Assembly (NCBI GenBank): GCA_963575745.1
Contig: CAUYUJ010010491.1
Location: 62,001-126,000, forward strand
DNA length: 64,000 bases
From: Prorocentrum cordatum
Lineage: Eukaryota > Sar > Dinophyceae > Prorocentrales > Prorocentraceae
Direction: 5' to 3'
Shown here: piece after piece, positions 1 through 10,410 of the stretch
How the letters are laid out: every line of letters starts with the position of its first letter
How positions within the stretch are numbered: position 1 is the first letter of the stretch
Made by a program: the position numbers and the translations under genes
Notes under the pieces: generated by a model
Told to the model about the DNA's origin: nothing
The model's input: the letters and a program-made list of their open reading frames with translations, nothing else
Database searches by the model: none

Positions 1-729
1 TGAACTGATTTGGCGATCAGGGCCGCGTCGCCAGCATCGGTCCAAGACCGCCCCGCGTTTCTCTGCCGCTGCCGTTGACCTGATCACGGCTGATTTTTGT
101 TACTGCGCACTGTCCTTTAACCTTAGGTGCCCGTGCAGAGTTTTCAAAGCTCGACGTTTAATACAGCTGCTACTGCGCTGAATTGTCTCTGCAAGCTGCG
201 TGCCAATCTCTGCTGACAGGCTACATGCTTCAACAGCGTAACAATCCACCCTCGTCTTCCTCTCCTCTCTCTCCTGGGAGAGGGAAGGGATGAGGGAGGT
301 GTTCGTGGTGTATACCTTTGGGCCCCGTAATGACCGCACAGCAGTCTTGCAGTGCCGCGAGCTCGTTGCTAGCGTGTCGCTGAGTGCGCGGGGCCGGAGA
401 GGCTGGGAAAAGCTCGGGGCGTTGACCCTTGGTAATTGGGCAGTGGTTAGCGTGTCGCGCCGATGCGCGGCGGGCCAGAACTGGCGGCACGACACTCTAA
501 GCAAACGTTCCCGACCGTATATTGAGTATGGGGGGTGGGTGCCATCAAAGCGTGCAGAAAATTCCAGTCTCAACACGGGGGCGCAGGGGCTAGACGACAG
601 CGCACAGCCGACCTCACTTCCAGCTCGACCTATTCTCAGCGAACCGCAGGGGAGCGGGCCTGCCCGGTGGCAAAGCCCTGCTGTAGCAGACCGGTCACCC
701 AGCCCACCTGCGGGGAACACGTCGCGCGA
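1..729. other. Non-coding lead-in
   Basis: Mixed-composition sequence. Open frames exist on both strands but none has a recognisable motif or protein-like composition. The only structured part is a MITE-like copy near 370-522, listed separately. Confidence 0.5.
370..522 (+). mobile_element. Diverged MITE-like copy related to the element at 37.6 kb
   Basis: Shares, in the same order, the blocks TAGCGTGTCGCT, GGGAAAAGCTCGGG, TAGCGTG, GGGCCAGAAC, GGCGG..CGACAC and TTCCCGACCGTA with 37647-37783. The inverted-repeat arms are more decayed than in that copy. It has no coding capacity. The left end is not clear. Confidence 0.6.
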
Positions 730-759
730 GGATCACAGATGGGCGAGAGGGGCCTCCCT

Positions 760-1565
760 CCTCACACTCCTCCTCTTCTGCCTCTTCTGCCTGCTGCTGC
801 TTCCTCCTCCGTCACGGCCCCACGGGTCCCGAGTTCGAGGGGACCCCCGGGGCAAGCGGTCGGCGCCCGCGCGCGCAGTGCCGCGCCCGCGCGTGCCAGG
901 CGACTCGCCCACCTCCTGCTCGCCTCGCATCCGCCTCCTCCTCCTCCTCCTCCTCCTCCTCGTCCTTCTCCTCCTCGGCGGCCTCTACTGGCTCCTCATC
1001 GCCCTTCCTCATCGGCACTCTCCCCGCCCTGGGGCTGGCCTGCGCCGCTTCGTCCTCAATCTTCTCACCCTCTGCCTCCTCCTCCCTCTCCTCCTCCTCC
1101 CTCTCCTCCTCCTCCTCCTCTGCCTCCTCCACCTCCTCCTCCTCCTCCGCGGCGCTCCCCGCCCTGGTGCTGGCCTCCTCCTCTTCCTCCTCCTCCTCCT
1201 CCTTCTCCTCCTCCTCGGACGTATCCAAAGGGGGGTTCGTAGGTCATCACGCCTCAACCTCAGCCTGCTGTAAGAGCTGAGATCGAGCAGCACGAGCGTG
1301 CATATATATATATAGGTGTATATATATAGTTAAATACCATTGCCAATTACAGACAAATGTCTGATCGAGTTGTGAACATAAAATCCTCCTCCTCCTCCTT
1401 CCCCTCCTCACCCTCCACCGCCTCCTCCTCCTCCTCCTCCTCCTCCTCCTCCTCCTGCTCCTCCTCTCCTCCTCCTCCTCCCTTCTCTCCTCCTCCTCCT
1501 CCTCCTCCTCCTCCTTCTGCTCCTCCTCCCTCCTCCTCCTCTCCCCTCCTCCTCCTCCTCTCTCA
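760..1565. repeat. (CTC)n-rich polypyrimidine tracts
   Basis: Imperfect CTC triplet runs at about 765-1240 and 1385-1565, separated by a short AT-rich stretch holding an (AT)n run at 1304-1328. Frames translate to Ser/Pro/Leu or Glu/Arg/Gly homopolymers on either strand, which reflects the repeat and not a gene. Confidence 0.85.
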
Positions 1566-1566
1566 C

Positions 1567-1610
<44 letters not shown>

Positions 1611-1618
1611 CCACCACC

Positions 1619-1667
<49 letters not shown>

Positions 1668-1752
1668 GCAGCAGCAGACGCATCAGAATCAGCATCAGCA
1701 GCAGCATCAGCATCATCATCGTCGTCATCATCATCATCATCATCAGCATCAT

Positions 1753-1783
<31 letters not shown>

Positions 1784-1884
1784 ATCAGCATCAGCATCAG
1801 CATCAGCATCAGCATCAGCATCAGCAACAGCATCAGCATCATCAGCATCATCATCATCATCATCATCAAAATCAGCAGCAGCAG

Positions 1885-1930
<46 letters not shown>

Positions 1931-2180
1931 GACATCCTCATCACCATCATCACCATCAGCAGTAGTCATCATTATCATCATCAGCAGCATCATCATCACC
2001 ACCACCACCACCCCCATCATCATCATCATCATCATCATCATCAGCATCAGCATCATCATCATCATCAGCATAATCTTCATCATCATCAGCATCATCATCA
2101 TCATCATCATCATTAACATCATCATCACCACCATCACCATGATCAAACTCATCATCATAATTAGTATATGCATCAGCTTG

Positions 2181-2229
<49 letters not shown>

Positions 2230-2392
2230 GCCTCATCATCATCATCATCATCAGCACCATCATCATCACCATAATCCGCATCATCATCAGCATCAGCATC
2301 ATCAGCAGCATCATCATTAGCAGCAGCATCAGCAGAAGCATCATCATCGTCATCATCATCATCAGCATCAGCATCAGCATCAGCATCATCAG

Positions 2393-2429
<37 letters not shown>

Positions 2430-2453
2430 GTCGTCATCATCATCATTGTCAGT

Positions 2454-2491
<38 letters not shown>

Positions 2492-2810
2492 CATCATCAT
2501 CATAATTAGCATCATCATACTCATCAGCATCATCATCAGCCGCAGCAGAATCATGATCCTGATCATCATCATCATCATCATCAGCATCATCATCCTCCTC
2601 CCCATCCCTCCTCCCTCCGCCCTTCTCCCGCATCCGTGATCTCTCCTCGGCGGCGGTGTGGTTCCCGACGTGCCCGCCAGTCGAGTAGGTCACATTCTCC
2701 CTCATTTACCCTCCCTTCTCCCGCCTCCTTCCTCCTCATCCTCCCCCTCTTCCTCCTGCTTCTCATGCTCCTCCCCCTCCTCCTCCTCCTCCTCCTCCTC
2801 CTCCTCCTCC

Positions 2811-2841
<31 letters not shown>

Positions 2842-3437
2842 GATCATCAGCATCATCATCAGCATCATCATCATCCTCATCATCAGCATCATCATCAGCA
2901 TCATCATGATAATCAGCATAATCATCATCAGCAGCAGCATCATCATCAGCATCATCACCATCAGCATCATCATCGTCGTCATCATCATCACCATCAACAT
3001 CATCATCATCGTCAGCATCCTCATCATCAGCATCAGCATCATCATCATCAGCATCATCAGCAGCATCATCAACAGCATCATCAACAGCATCGTCATCATC
3101 ATCATCATCACCATCATCGCTACCATCCTCATCGTCATCCTCATCCGCATCCTCACCCTCATCATCGTCAGCAGCATCGTCATCATCGTGATCAACATCC
3201 TCATCATCACCATCATCGTCATCAGCATCGATAGTAGCACCACCATCAGCAGCAGCATCCTCATCAGTAGCATCGTCATTATAATCAGAATCAGCATCCT
3301 GATCACCATCATCAATATCATCATCATTAGCATTATCATCATCCTCATCGTCATCGCCATCGTCATCAGCATCAGTAGCATCATCAGCATCATTAGCATC
3401 ATCAAGAAAAACAGCAAAATCGTCAATCGTCATCAGC

Positions 3438-3468
<31 letters not shown>

Positions 3469-3768
3469 GCGTCATCATCATCGTCATTGTCAGCATCATC
3501 AGCAGCAGCATCATCATACCTCATCCTTATCAGATTCATGTTCATCATCATCAGTAGGGCCATCATCGGCACAATCAGTATCATCATCATCGTCGTCGTC
3601 GTCTTCATCGCCATCGTCATCATCATCATCATCAGCAGCAGCATCATCAGCAGCATCATCAGCATCATCCTCATTCCCATCATCATCACAATCATCAACA
3701 TCATCATCATCATCAGCATCGTCATCATCAGCATCATCATCGTCATCATCGTCGTCGTCCTCATCATC
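1566..3768. repeat. Large imperfect (CAT)n array, left part
   Basis: About 2.2 kb of CAT triplets interrupted by CAG, CAC and CGT variants, with a short unique patch near 2600-2720. All frames are open and give His, Met, Ile, Ser or Asp runs, so no gene is called. The array stops exactly at the outer end of the retroelement repeat B2 and resumes beyond repeat A1 at 24705. It is therefore the target locus of the nested insertion. Confidence 0.9.
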
Positions 3769-3894
3769 CTCTCGAGCAGGCAGGGCGGCATTCGCTGAAC
3801 TCGGAGGGGGAAAGGGAGGGACGAACGCCGACACGGCACAGACACACACACACACACACAACACACACGGCGAACGAGGAGGAGAGAGGAGAAA
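3769..3894 (-). repeat. Retroelement split repeat B2 (outer 3' end)
   Basis: Begins CTCTCGAGCAGGCAGGGCGG and contains a (CA)n run. It is a direct copy of 4051-4180 apart from one A/C change and CA-run length. Its outer edge abuts the (CAT)n array. Confidence 0.85.
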
Positions 3895-3916
3895 AGAAAG
3901 GGAGGCAGAGGGCGGG

Positions 3917-4002
3917 CACAGAAAAGGCTTGAGCCGGGGCGGTTTCGGAGAACCCGCGCGGCCTTCAACCCCCCAGCGATTATCGTTCGAGAACGGGCCA
4001 TC
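3917..4002 (-). repeat. Retroelement split repeat A2
   Basis: An 86-bp segment lying between B1 and B2. It matches A1 (24619-24704) in the same orientation at 84 of 86 positions. Both copies end GGGCCATC, so the final ATC belongs to the element and also matches the microsatellite target. Confidence 0.85.
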
Positions 4003-4050
4003 GCACCAGCTATCCAGGCCAGGAGAGCTTTTTATGTGTCTCAGGCCAGG

Positions 4051-4180
4051 CTCTCGAGCAGGCAGGGCGGCATTCGCTGAACTCGGAGGGGGAACGGGAG
4101 GGACGAACGCCGACACGGCACAGACACACACAACACACACACACACACACACACGGCGAACGAGGAGGAGAGAGGAGAAA
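4051..4180 (-). repeat. Retroelement split repeat B1
   Basis: A 130-bp direct repeat partner of 3769-3894, just 3' of the methyltransferase stop codon on the coding strand. It includes the (CA)n run followed by CGGCGAACGAGGAGGAGAG. Confidence 0.85.
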
Positions 4181-4220
4181 CCCACACAACCCCTTGCGGG
4201 CTCCTGGCAACAGCCGCTGA

Positions 4221-5047
4221 TTAATGTAATATCTGACGCAGGCGGCAGAGGCGATTAGAATCAATACTGTTTTTCAGCGCTCGGGCAAAGGCGTGGCGAA
4301 ACCGAACAGGGTAGGGCTCCGCAACTTTTGTCCACAATTTGCCCGAGCTCTGGTCGACTCCAGTCAGCACGATGTGGGGCTTATTCGAGTGACTGCAGAT
4401 GCCCCCCCTCCCTCGGCAGAGTGGAGGGAGAGATATAGAGAACGATGGAGCCCAAACCTGGACCCGGGTCCGCTTGCGCCACCTGGCGCCAAACCCACAG
4501 TAGTCCGTCGTGCAATTGTGGCTGGTCTGGTCTTTACAGAGCCGCTGAAGCGAGGGGACCTGCCACATCCAGCTGGACCCAGGATTCTCAAGGGCAACTG
4601 GGGTGCCCACTCGGATGCAGGCGCGCACGACTCGCAGGCTAAACTTAAGCTGAGAGTTGCCCCGCTTGCAGGCCTTAGAGGCCCGAGGGTCGAGGTTAGG
4701 GAGGCCCCAGAGGTGGGCAGAGTCGCGGAGGCGGCACCAGCTTGAACCCGGAGGCCCGCGGCGCGCCTGGGACCAGGTGCAACAGGGAGTCCCATGCCAC
4801 ACTGATACTGCAACACCGCCGGAGATCCAGCCCAGGAGAGTGGACTGGACAACGGGGCGATTCAGATCAAACCAGGGCTGACTGATTATATCTGCTGAAA
4901 CAACACCAACCCCTAGAGAACGCATGGCCTTAGACAGGCCGGCTTCACCGGCGAACAGATCGAGAAAAACATGTTTTTTGCTCACGGAGCTGCTGCGAAG
5001 TGCCTGCCTGAGCACGCGCCGCAGCCGGGCACGCACCTCCAGGTCGC
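4221..5047 (-). CDS. Retroelement C-terminal methyltransferase-like domain
   Basis: In the same frame as the RT domain upstream, ending at TAA (4223-4221). It shows a SAM-binding motif I, FLDLFAGEAGLSKAMRSLG, at about 4975-4920; a Pro-Cys motif, GTPCCTW, at about 4800-4775; and ALENPGSSW at about 4605-4575. These correspond in order to motifs I, IV and VI of C5-cytosine methyltransferases, although motif VI reads ENP where ENV is usual. The tail has AEPYPVRF. Methyltransferase domains are known passengers of DIRS-order elements, and dinoflagellate retrotransposons are reported to carry cytosine methyltransferases. Substrate and activity are not shown here. The recombinase domain upstream is in another frame, so expression as one polyprotein would need frameshifting. 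Confidence 0.75.
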
Positions 5048-6199
5048 TCAGGGCCGTGGCGGAACTGGAGGGAGCGGCCGTCCGAGGAGGAACGCGCTCT
5101 CGAGGCCCTCCGAGACGCGGCGGCCGTACTCCACGATCGCCGCCAGGGCTTTGTGGAGCTCGGCGGGCGCCCGAGCCTCCTTGCCGCACTGCTTGAGCAT
5201 CGAGCCGCTGCGCCAGCGGCCCCGGCCCTTGACCTCCAGGACGCTCCGCGACTTCAGCAGGAGGTCGTGCGAGGCGCCGCCGTGCCGGAGGCCGTAGGCG
5301 GTGATGCCCATCGCGCTGAGCCCCAGCGCCGCGGCCGACACCTGCAGCTGCCCCGACAGGTCGCCTGGCGGGAAGCTCCAGAGCCGTTGATCTGCTCGTA
5401 GGCAGCGCGCCTTCAGGGCCAGCAGCGACTGGCGCGGGAAGCCGAAGTCGCCCAGCACCACGCTCTCGTCGTAGGCCCCCACCTTCGTCGGCTTCTCGAG
5501 CTCGGCGGGGCCCAGCAGCAGGGCCCAGTGGGCGGCAGTTGCTCCTGCAGCTGCCACTGGCGGGACCAGCTGCATCGACGTCAGCGCGTCGCACTCCCCA
5601 GGCCTGAGGTACGCGTGGAACGAGATCAGGGTGGCGATCGCGTGCTCGATCAGGTTGTTGGCGAGCATGTGCCCCACCAGCGCGGCTACTAGCACCCGGG
5701 GAACTGGAAGGCGGGTCTTCCGGGGCACTACCTTGCCCCAGCCCGCCAGCGCCCGGCTGGCCCGGGGCAAGCTGAGGTGGCCGTAGCGGCCGACCTCGGG
5801 GTAGTGGAACTTCACCGCCGCTAGGGTCTTGCTCGCCACGCCCCCGGCGCACCCCAGGAAGAAGAGCTTGTCCATGTAGAGCGCCTGCCCCAGGTCGAGG
5901 CCGCAGCGCGAGTCCCACTCGACCTTCGACTCGACCGCCCACTCCAGGAACGCGCGAACCTTCGTGAAGTAGTCCTTCTGCGTCGGGCTGGCGATCGAGC
6001 GGCTCTCCAGGTAGGTGAGCTGGAACGAAGCCGGGGGGAGCTCCGAGCTGGGCGATGATCGCTGGCATCGGGTCTTCCTCGCCCGCGCAGCCGTCGCTGA
6101 AAGAGCCGCCAGGTGGGCCATCCAGCCCCCCGCCGCCGCCGCCAGGGCCCTGGCCTCGCAGGGGGCTGACCGCCTCGAGGTCGGGGAAGCGTGGGGCGG
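5048..6199 (-). pseudogene. Retroelement tyrosine recombinase (integrase) with nucleophile replaced by Cys
   Basis: Reading frame offset from both RT (upstream) and methyltransferase (downstream). The core begins near LTYLESRSIASPTQKDYF (about 6020). Box I Arg lies in HAYLRPGECDAL (about 5620-5590). Box II is AYGLRHGGASHD (about 5300-5270). GRGRWRSGSMLKQCGKEA (about 5235-5180) has Cys, codon at 5188-5186, where the family has the catalytic Tyr. A TAC/TAT to TGC/TGT change of one base would explain it. Tyrosine recombinases insert the circular cDNA of DIRS-order elements. The missing Tyr and the frame change argue that this copy cannot integrate. The upstream boundary is arbitrary because the frame switch lies somewhere between 6300 and 6030. 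Confidence 0.8.
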
Positions 6200-8390
6200 C
6201 AGGCAGGACATGGCAAGGGCCAGCATCACCAGGAACTGGGTTGGTGGCCGCAGCGGCGCCGTCGGGCCTGCCCTGCTCCTTGATGTAGTAGCAGCCTCTG
6301 GACGGAGCATCTGAGGGGTTCCTCTCTGACGGGACCCAACGAACACCTAAGTGCAGGCGGCAGCCGAGAGTCAGAGCGCAAACCTCTCGAAGGACGCCCC
6401 GAATCTGGAAGGCGGCGGAGCGGCCCTTACCCGCGGCCAAGGCGAGGCCCACGTTGTCGACGAGGGCCAGGATTCGAGTCCCGAAAGCCTTTCGGCCCCG
6501 AAGGGTGTGCCCGAGGGCGCTCGACAGGGCGAGGCCCTCGAGGCGAAAGATGTTCGCTGGAGCCCGCCAGGGGAAGGACTCCACGATGTGCCCAGCCTCG
6601 GGGTCCGTGAGGGGCGGGTCCACCATGTCGTAGGTCCTCCTGCACTCGTCGGCCTGGCGCAGGCTGTCGGGCAGGTCGTCCTCCACCAGTGCGTCGTGCA
6701 GCTCGAAGGCGTGCGCCCGCGCGGCGGCCGCGCCCCGCTTGTAGCGCCACTTCTCAGCCGCGCGGCCCCAGCGGCCAACCAGCTCGGGGGGCGCAGCCCG
6801 CGCGCAGACGCCGCAGCCCCAGTGGGAGGCGTCCGAGGCCGTCACGTTGGGGTACCACTCGGCGTCGGCGTGCGCCGCGAAGAGCGGGAGGAGGTTCCTG
6901 ACCTGCCGGAGCTCCCACGCCACGGAGTCCCAGATCGCGCCGACCTGGTGCTGGTGGACCTTGATGAAGGCGTAGACGGTGTTGAGGATCGAGAGGGTCG
7001 ACCGCTGCAGCAGCATGATCCAGGCAGCGTGCCCGAGGACCACCTCCAGGACGTGACCAGAGCAGCGGCCACGCGCAAGCAGTTCCTCGATCGCGAGCCG
7101 CAGGCGCCACATCCGCCTAGTGGCCACCCGCACGGCGTGAGCTTTCCCGTCGAAGGAGAGGCCCACGAAGTCGGTCGCGCAGACGGGCTCGGCGGTGTTC
7201 TCGTGAACCAAGAAGCCCCGGTCGTCGAAGCTGGTCGTCACCCGCCTGCCCGCGGCGGCCACCCGGCTGCAGGGAGCGCCAAGCACCATGAAGTTGTCGA
7301 CGTAGCCTGCCGCCTGCAACGGGCGGGTCGGCCCGAGGGGGTCGGCTGCGGCTCGGTCCTTGACAAGGACGTCCGCGCTGAGCCCGCCCCGAGCCAGGCC
7401 CTCCTCGGTGACCAGCTGGCAGAGGTGAAGCGCCCAGCTCCAGCCCATCGGTAGCACCGTCAGCACGGGGGTGAGCAGAGTGGCGGCCGAGGGCCGCTCA
7501 CCACCAACCTCAGGGCGGCCGAGGGCGCCTGCTCGAACCGGGGGCAGCCTGAAGTATGACCCCAGCTCTGGGGGCACAGCGATGGCGTAGAAGGCGTTCT
7601 GGATGTCGCCGACCGAGTACCAGACCACGTCGCACTCGCTGGCCTCCATCTTCGCGAAGACCGAGGCTGATGGCAGGTGCGTCGACGGCGGCGGCTCGAA
7701 GTCGCAGTTGGCGAGACGAGTGTCGAAGATGATACGCTGCTGGCCAGATTTCTTCTTGAAAAAGAACAAGCCCACGGTCGCGTCTGCCGTCGTAGGCTCG
7801 AGCCGCGCCATTCCGCGATCCAGCATCCCCTTGACGGAGTCGGCGTAGACGCGCTGGTTGCGGAAGGCGGGGTCGGCGTAGGGGCGGAGAAGCCCGAGCT
7901 CAGACCGAATGGCAGCCGCTGCCGCCGGAGGTCGTCGCATCTTGGCCGTCAGGCCCCTCAACCAGGAAGGGTGCTCGGCGGCGAGCGCGCTGGCCAGGTC
8001 GACAGGCGCGGCGCCCACAGCCGACCAGGGCACGAAGTCCTTGTTGTAGGGCACGACGGCGGTAGAAGTCTCGCCGTACAGAACGGCGGAGCCGCAGAGC
8101 TCACGAAGGCTCCCGCGGGGGTGGAGGCCGGCCGGGCAGGCGCCCACGGCGGCGTAGCTGCGCTCCAAGGGCTGGAGGCTCAGCTGCTGGACGGCGGTCG
8201 GCGGGCCGACCGACTCCCCACTGCGTCCGGCGAGCTGGTTGAGGGAGGCGATGCCGTCGTTGGCCCAGCGCAGGGAATGGCGACGGCGGTGGCCACGGCG
8301 GGCGACGGCGCGGCAGCCGCCCAGGCCGGGACCAGGAGCTTCAGGAACATGAAGAAAGGGTAGCGGGAAGACGTCGCGCTGGCGAGACAT
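6200..8390 (-). CDS. Retroelement reverse transcriptase and RNase H
   Basis: Start chosen at the ATG at 8390 (MSRQRDVF), 86 bases after the gag-like stop. An N-terminal linker contains WANDGIASLNQL. RT motifs: GLFFFKKKSGQQRIIFDTR (about 7770-7710), then motif A VGDIQNAFYAI with the catalytic Asp (about residue 260), motif B LPMGWSWALH, and motif C YVDNFMVLG (about 7307-7282). Motif C reads YVDN in place of YxDD. I recall this variant from dinoflagellate elements of this type but cannot verify it here. RNase H follows with TASDASHWG (about 6845) and the end motif RWVPSERNPSDAPSR (about 6342-6300), typical of DIRS-order RNase H. The open frame continues out of phase beneath the recombinase, which simply reflects high GC. 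Confidence 0.85.
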
Positions 8391-8475
8391 CCCGAAGTGG
8401 CTGAAAAGTCGAAGGCATGCCAGCCCGGAGCCAAGGAGCAGCAGGCAGCCTGATCTGCGACGGGCGGGCCTAGGG

Positions 8476-9231
8476 TCACTCCTGGCCGCCCTTAGCCCTT
8501 CCCTTGGGCTTGGCCTTCCTGCGCTCCTTGGCCAGGGCGTTCTCGCGCGCGACCTGCTCGCTGATCCAAGTGCTGAGCGCCGGCGCCACCATGAGGCCAC
8601 GGGTCGACGCCATCCCAGTGAAGTAGTAGTACTCGTCGTGGCCGTCTGACTCGCCCTTCTTCGCGCCGAAGAGCAGGTCGCGGCGGGTCTCCTCGCATGC
8701 CTGAAGCTGACGACCGACGAGCTCCAGGCAGGCGAGGTTGCTGATCTCCAGCTGGTCGTAGCACAGCGCCGCCTCGAAGATCTCGCTGCACTCCAGGTGG
8801 TTCGAGACCGTGACGTCCTCGAGGCCGCGACGCATGTTAGACTTCCACTGCACATGATGGCCCATAGCGCTGCCGCCGTTCTCCAGCATGAAGGTCGCCA
8901 CCCAGTGCACCGCGCGGGGGCCCGGAATGGGCCAGTCGCCCCACATGGTCGGGGCCAGGAGGGCGACGCCCGCTGCGAAGGACCTGCGCCGCTTCCCGTT
9001 GATGTCGTAGGCGACGGCCAGCGTCCTGCAGTCGTCGGCCGCACTGCCGGCGGCCCCGGCGTCGGCGAGGCCCGGCGCGGCCCCAGCAGCGGTAGCACCT
9101 TGCCCAGGGGCGCCGGGGCCCGCCAGCGCAGCAGCGAGCCCGGCGCGCCCGGCGGCTCCGGCCGCCGGGGCCGCGCCAGCGGCGGCGGCGGGAGCTGCAG
9201 CCGGCGGGGGGGCGGCCAGCGCGGCCGCTCC
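8476..9231 (-). pseudogene. Retroelement gag-like protein, C-terminal part (split by transposon)
   Basis: About 251 codons from the transposon junction to TGA at 8478-8476. A Gly/Ala/Pro-rich linker leads into DDCRTLAVAYDINGKRRR, then MWGDWPIPGPRAVHWVATF, LCYDQLEISNLACLEL, STRGLMVAPALSTWISEQV and a basic ALAKERRKAKPKGRAKGG tail. This resembles the conserved 3' half of a gag-like protein that I associate with dinoflagellate retroelements. That comparison is from memory, not a search. There is no start codon: the 5' half lies at 23527-24070 beyond the inserted transposon, and both halves are in register if the insert and one CA are removed. RT begins in another frame 86 bases downstream. Confidence 0.75.
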
Positions 9232-9232
9232 A

Positions 9233-9271
9233 CTTTGATCGTCGGGTGGCTGTAAGCGCGGTAAGAGCGTT
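9233..9271 (+). repeat. Left terminal inverted repeat
   Basis: 39 bp, matching the reverse complement of 23488-23526 at 37 positions; the two differences are at TIR positions 18 and 25. The flanking CA at 9231-9232 is the presumed target duplication. An AT-rich subterminal region with no gene follows to about 9500. Confidence 0.85.
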
Positions 9272-9650
9272 CATCTTACATACTCTTAGTTAAGCCATAG
9301 AACGTACACTTGTTGATCGCGCATCTCATGTGTGCATATGCAATACTTATGGTGTTTGTAAGTGTAGATGTAAGTAATATACTAAGTTAGATATCTCTGC
9401 TAAGTCGATGGGGCTGAACATATTCGTGTTTTTGCTAATCATTTGCGTATTTTTTATTCTTAACTTTTTTGAAATCCATTGAATTTCCGTTGTTGTTGTT
9501 GTTCAGTTGTTCAGGACCGAGGCGCCGCAGGTACTTGCTGTACCTCGCGGCCGCGGCGCTGCGGGCTGCGCGCATGCCCGCGGGGAGGGGGGAGGGAAGG
9601 AGGAAAATGTTTATCCATGTGTCTTCGGCCCTCCCTTATCCCCCCTTTCC

Positions 9651-10005
9651 TTAGGCGGCGCACCGCCTTCTCCTCCGTCGCCTCGTCCTCCGTCGGCGGT
9701 AATCCGCCTTCCCCCCCCCCCATGGCGGCAATCCGCCTTCTCCCCCTCCGTGGCGGCAAACCGCCCTTCTGGCGGCAAACCGCTTTCTCCTCCTTTGGCG
9801 GCAAACCGCCTACCCCTTCTGGCGGCAAACCGCCTTCTCCTCCTCTGGCGGCAAACCGCCTACCCCTTCTGGGGGCAAACCGCCTACTCCTCCTCTGGCG
9901 GCAAACCGCCTTCTCCTCCTCGTGGCGGGAAACCGCTTCTTCCCAACCGCCCTATCGGCGGCTTGCTTTGCCGCCTCCTTCCACCCCCTCGGCGGCAAGC
10001 CGCCC
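9651..10005. repeat. GGCGG-CCGCC palindrome cluster 1
   Basis: Around a dozen copies of short hairpins such as GGCGGCAAACCGCC, GGCGGTAATCCGCC and GGCGGCAAGCCGCC in a C-rich setting, spaced roughly 15-30 bp, between the left subterminal region and the first cargo gene. Stop-free translations of this stretch are not taken as genes. Confidence 0.8.
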
Positions 10006-10019
10006 ACCCCTTTCCCCCC

Positions 10020-10290
10020 TCCCCTCCCTGGCCTCTCCTTGACCCACCCTCCCCCATAGCTCTCTTCTTCCCCCCCGCGCACCCTTCGGCACCCCCTCCC
10101 CCGCCCCCCCTTCGACACCCTCTCCCCCCTGCGCCCCCCCTCACCCAGGAGGAGGAGGAGGAGGAGGGAGAGGAGGAAGAGGAGAAGGAGGAGGAGGAGG
10201 AGGGGGAGGAGGGGAGGAGGGGGAGGAGGAGGAGGAGGAGGAGGAGGGGGAGGAGGAGGAGGAGCAGGAAGAGCAGGAGTAGGATATGTC
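10020..10290. repeat. C-rich tract followed by (GAG)n
   Basis: Polypyrimidine 10000-10140, then a GAG triplet run 10148-10270. Low-complexity leader in front of the first cargo gene; no coding assigned. Confidence 0.75.
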
Positions 10291-10410
10291 CGTCGCACGC
10301 GCGTTGGCTCGATCCGTTTTTGGCGAGCCCTCCTCCGAGGGCTTCGGGCGGCGTGCGCGCGCGGGGAGTCGCGCACTCCGCTCGGCGCGCGGTCGCGCCG
10401 CATCGCTGCC

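Noticed and set aside
1566-3768. Long His-, Met-, Asp-, Ile- and Ser-rich open frames
   Set aside because: All frames of a CAT triplet array are stop-poor; no start context, domain or non-repeat coding sequence.
4221-9233. A single 1670-codon minus-strand protein
   Set aside because: Only the RT-RNase H and methyltransferase parts are real in this frame. The first 280 or so codons and the middle run out of phase over the gag-like and recombinase domains.
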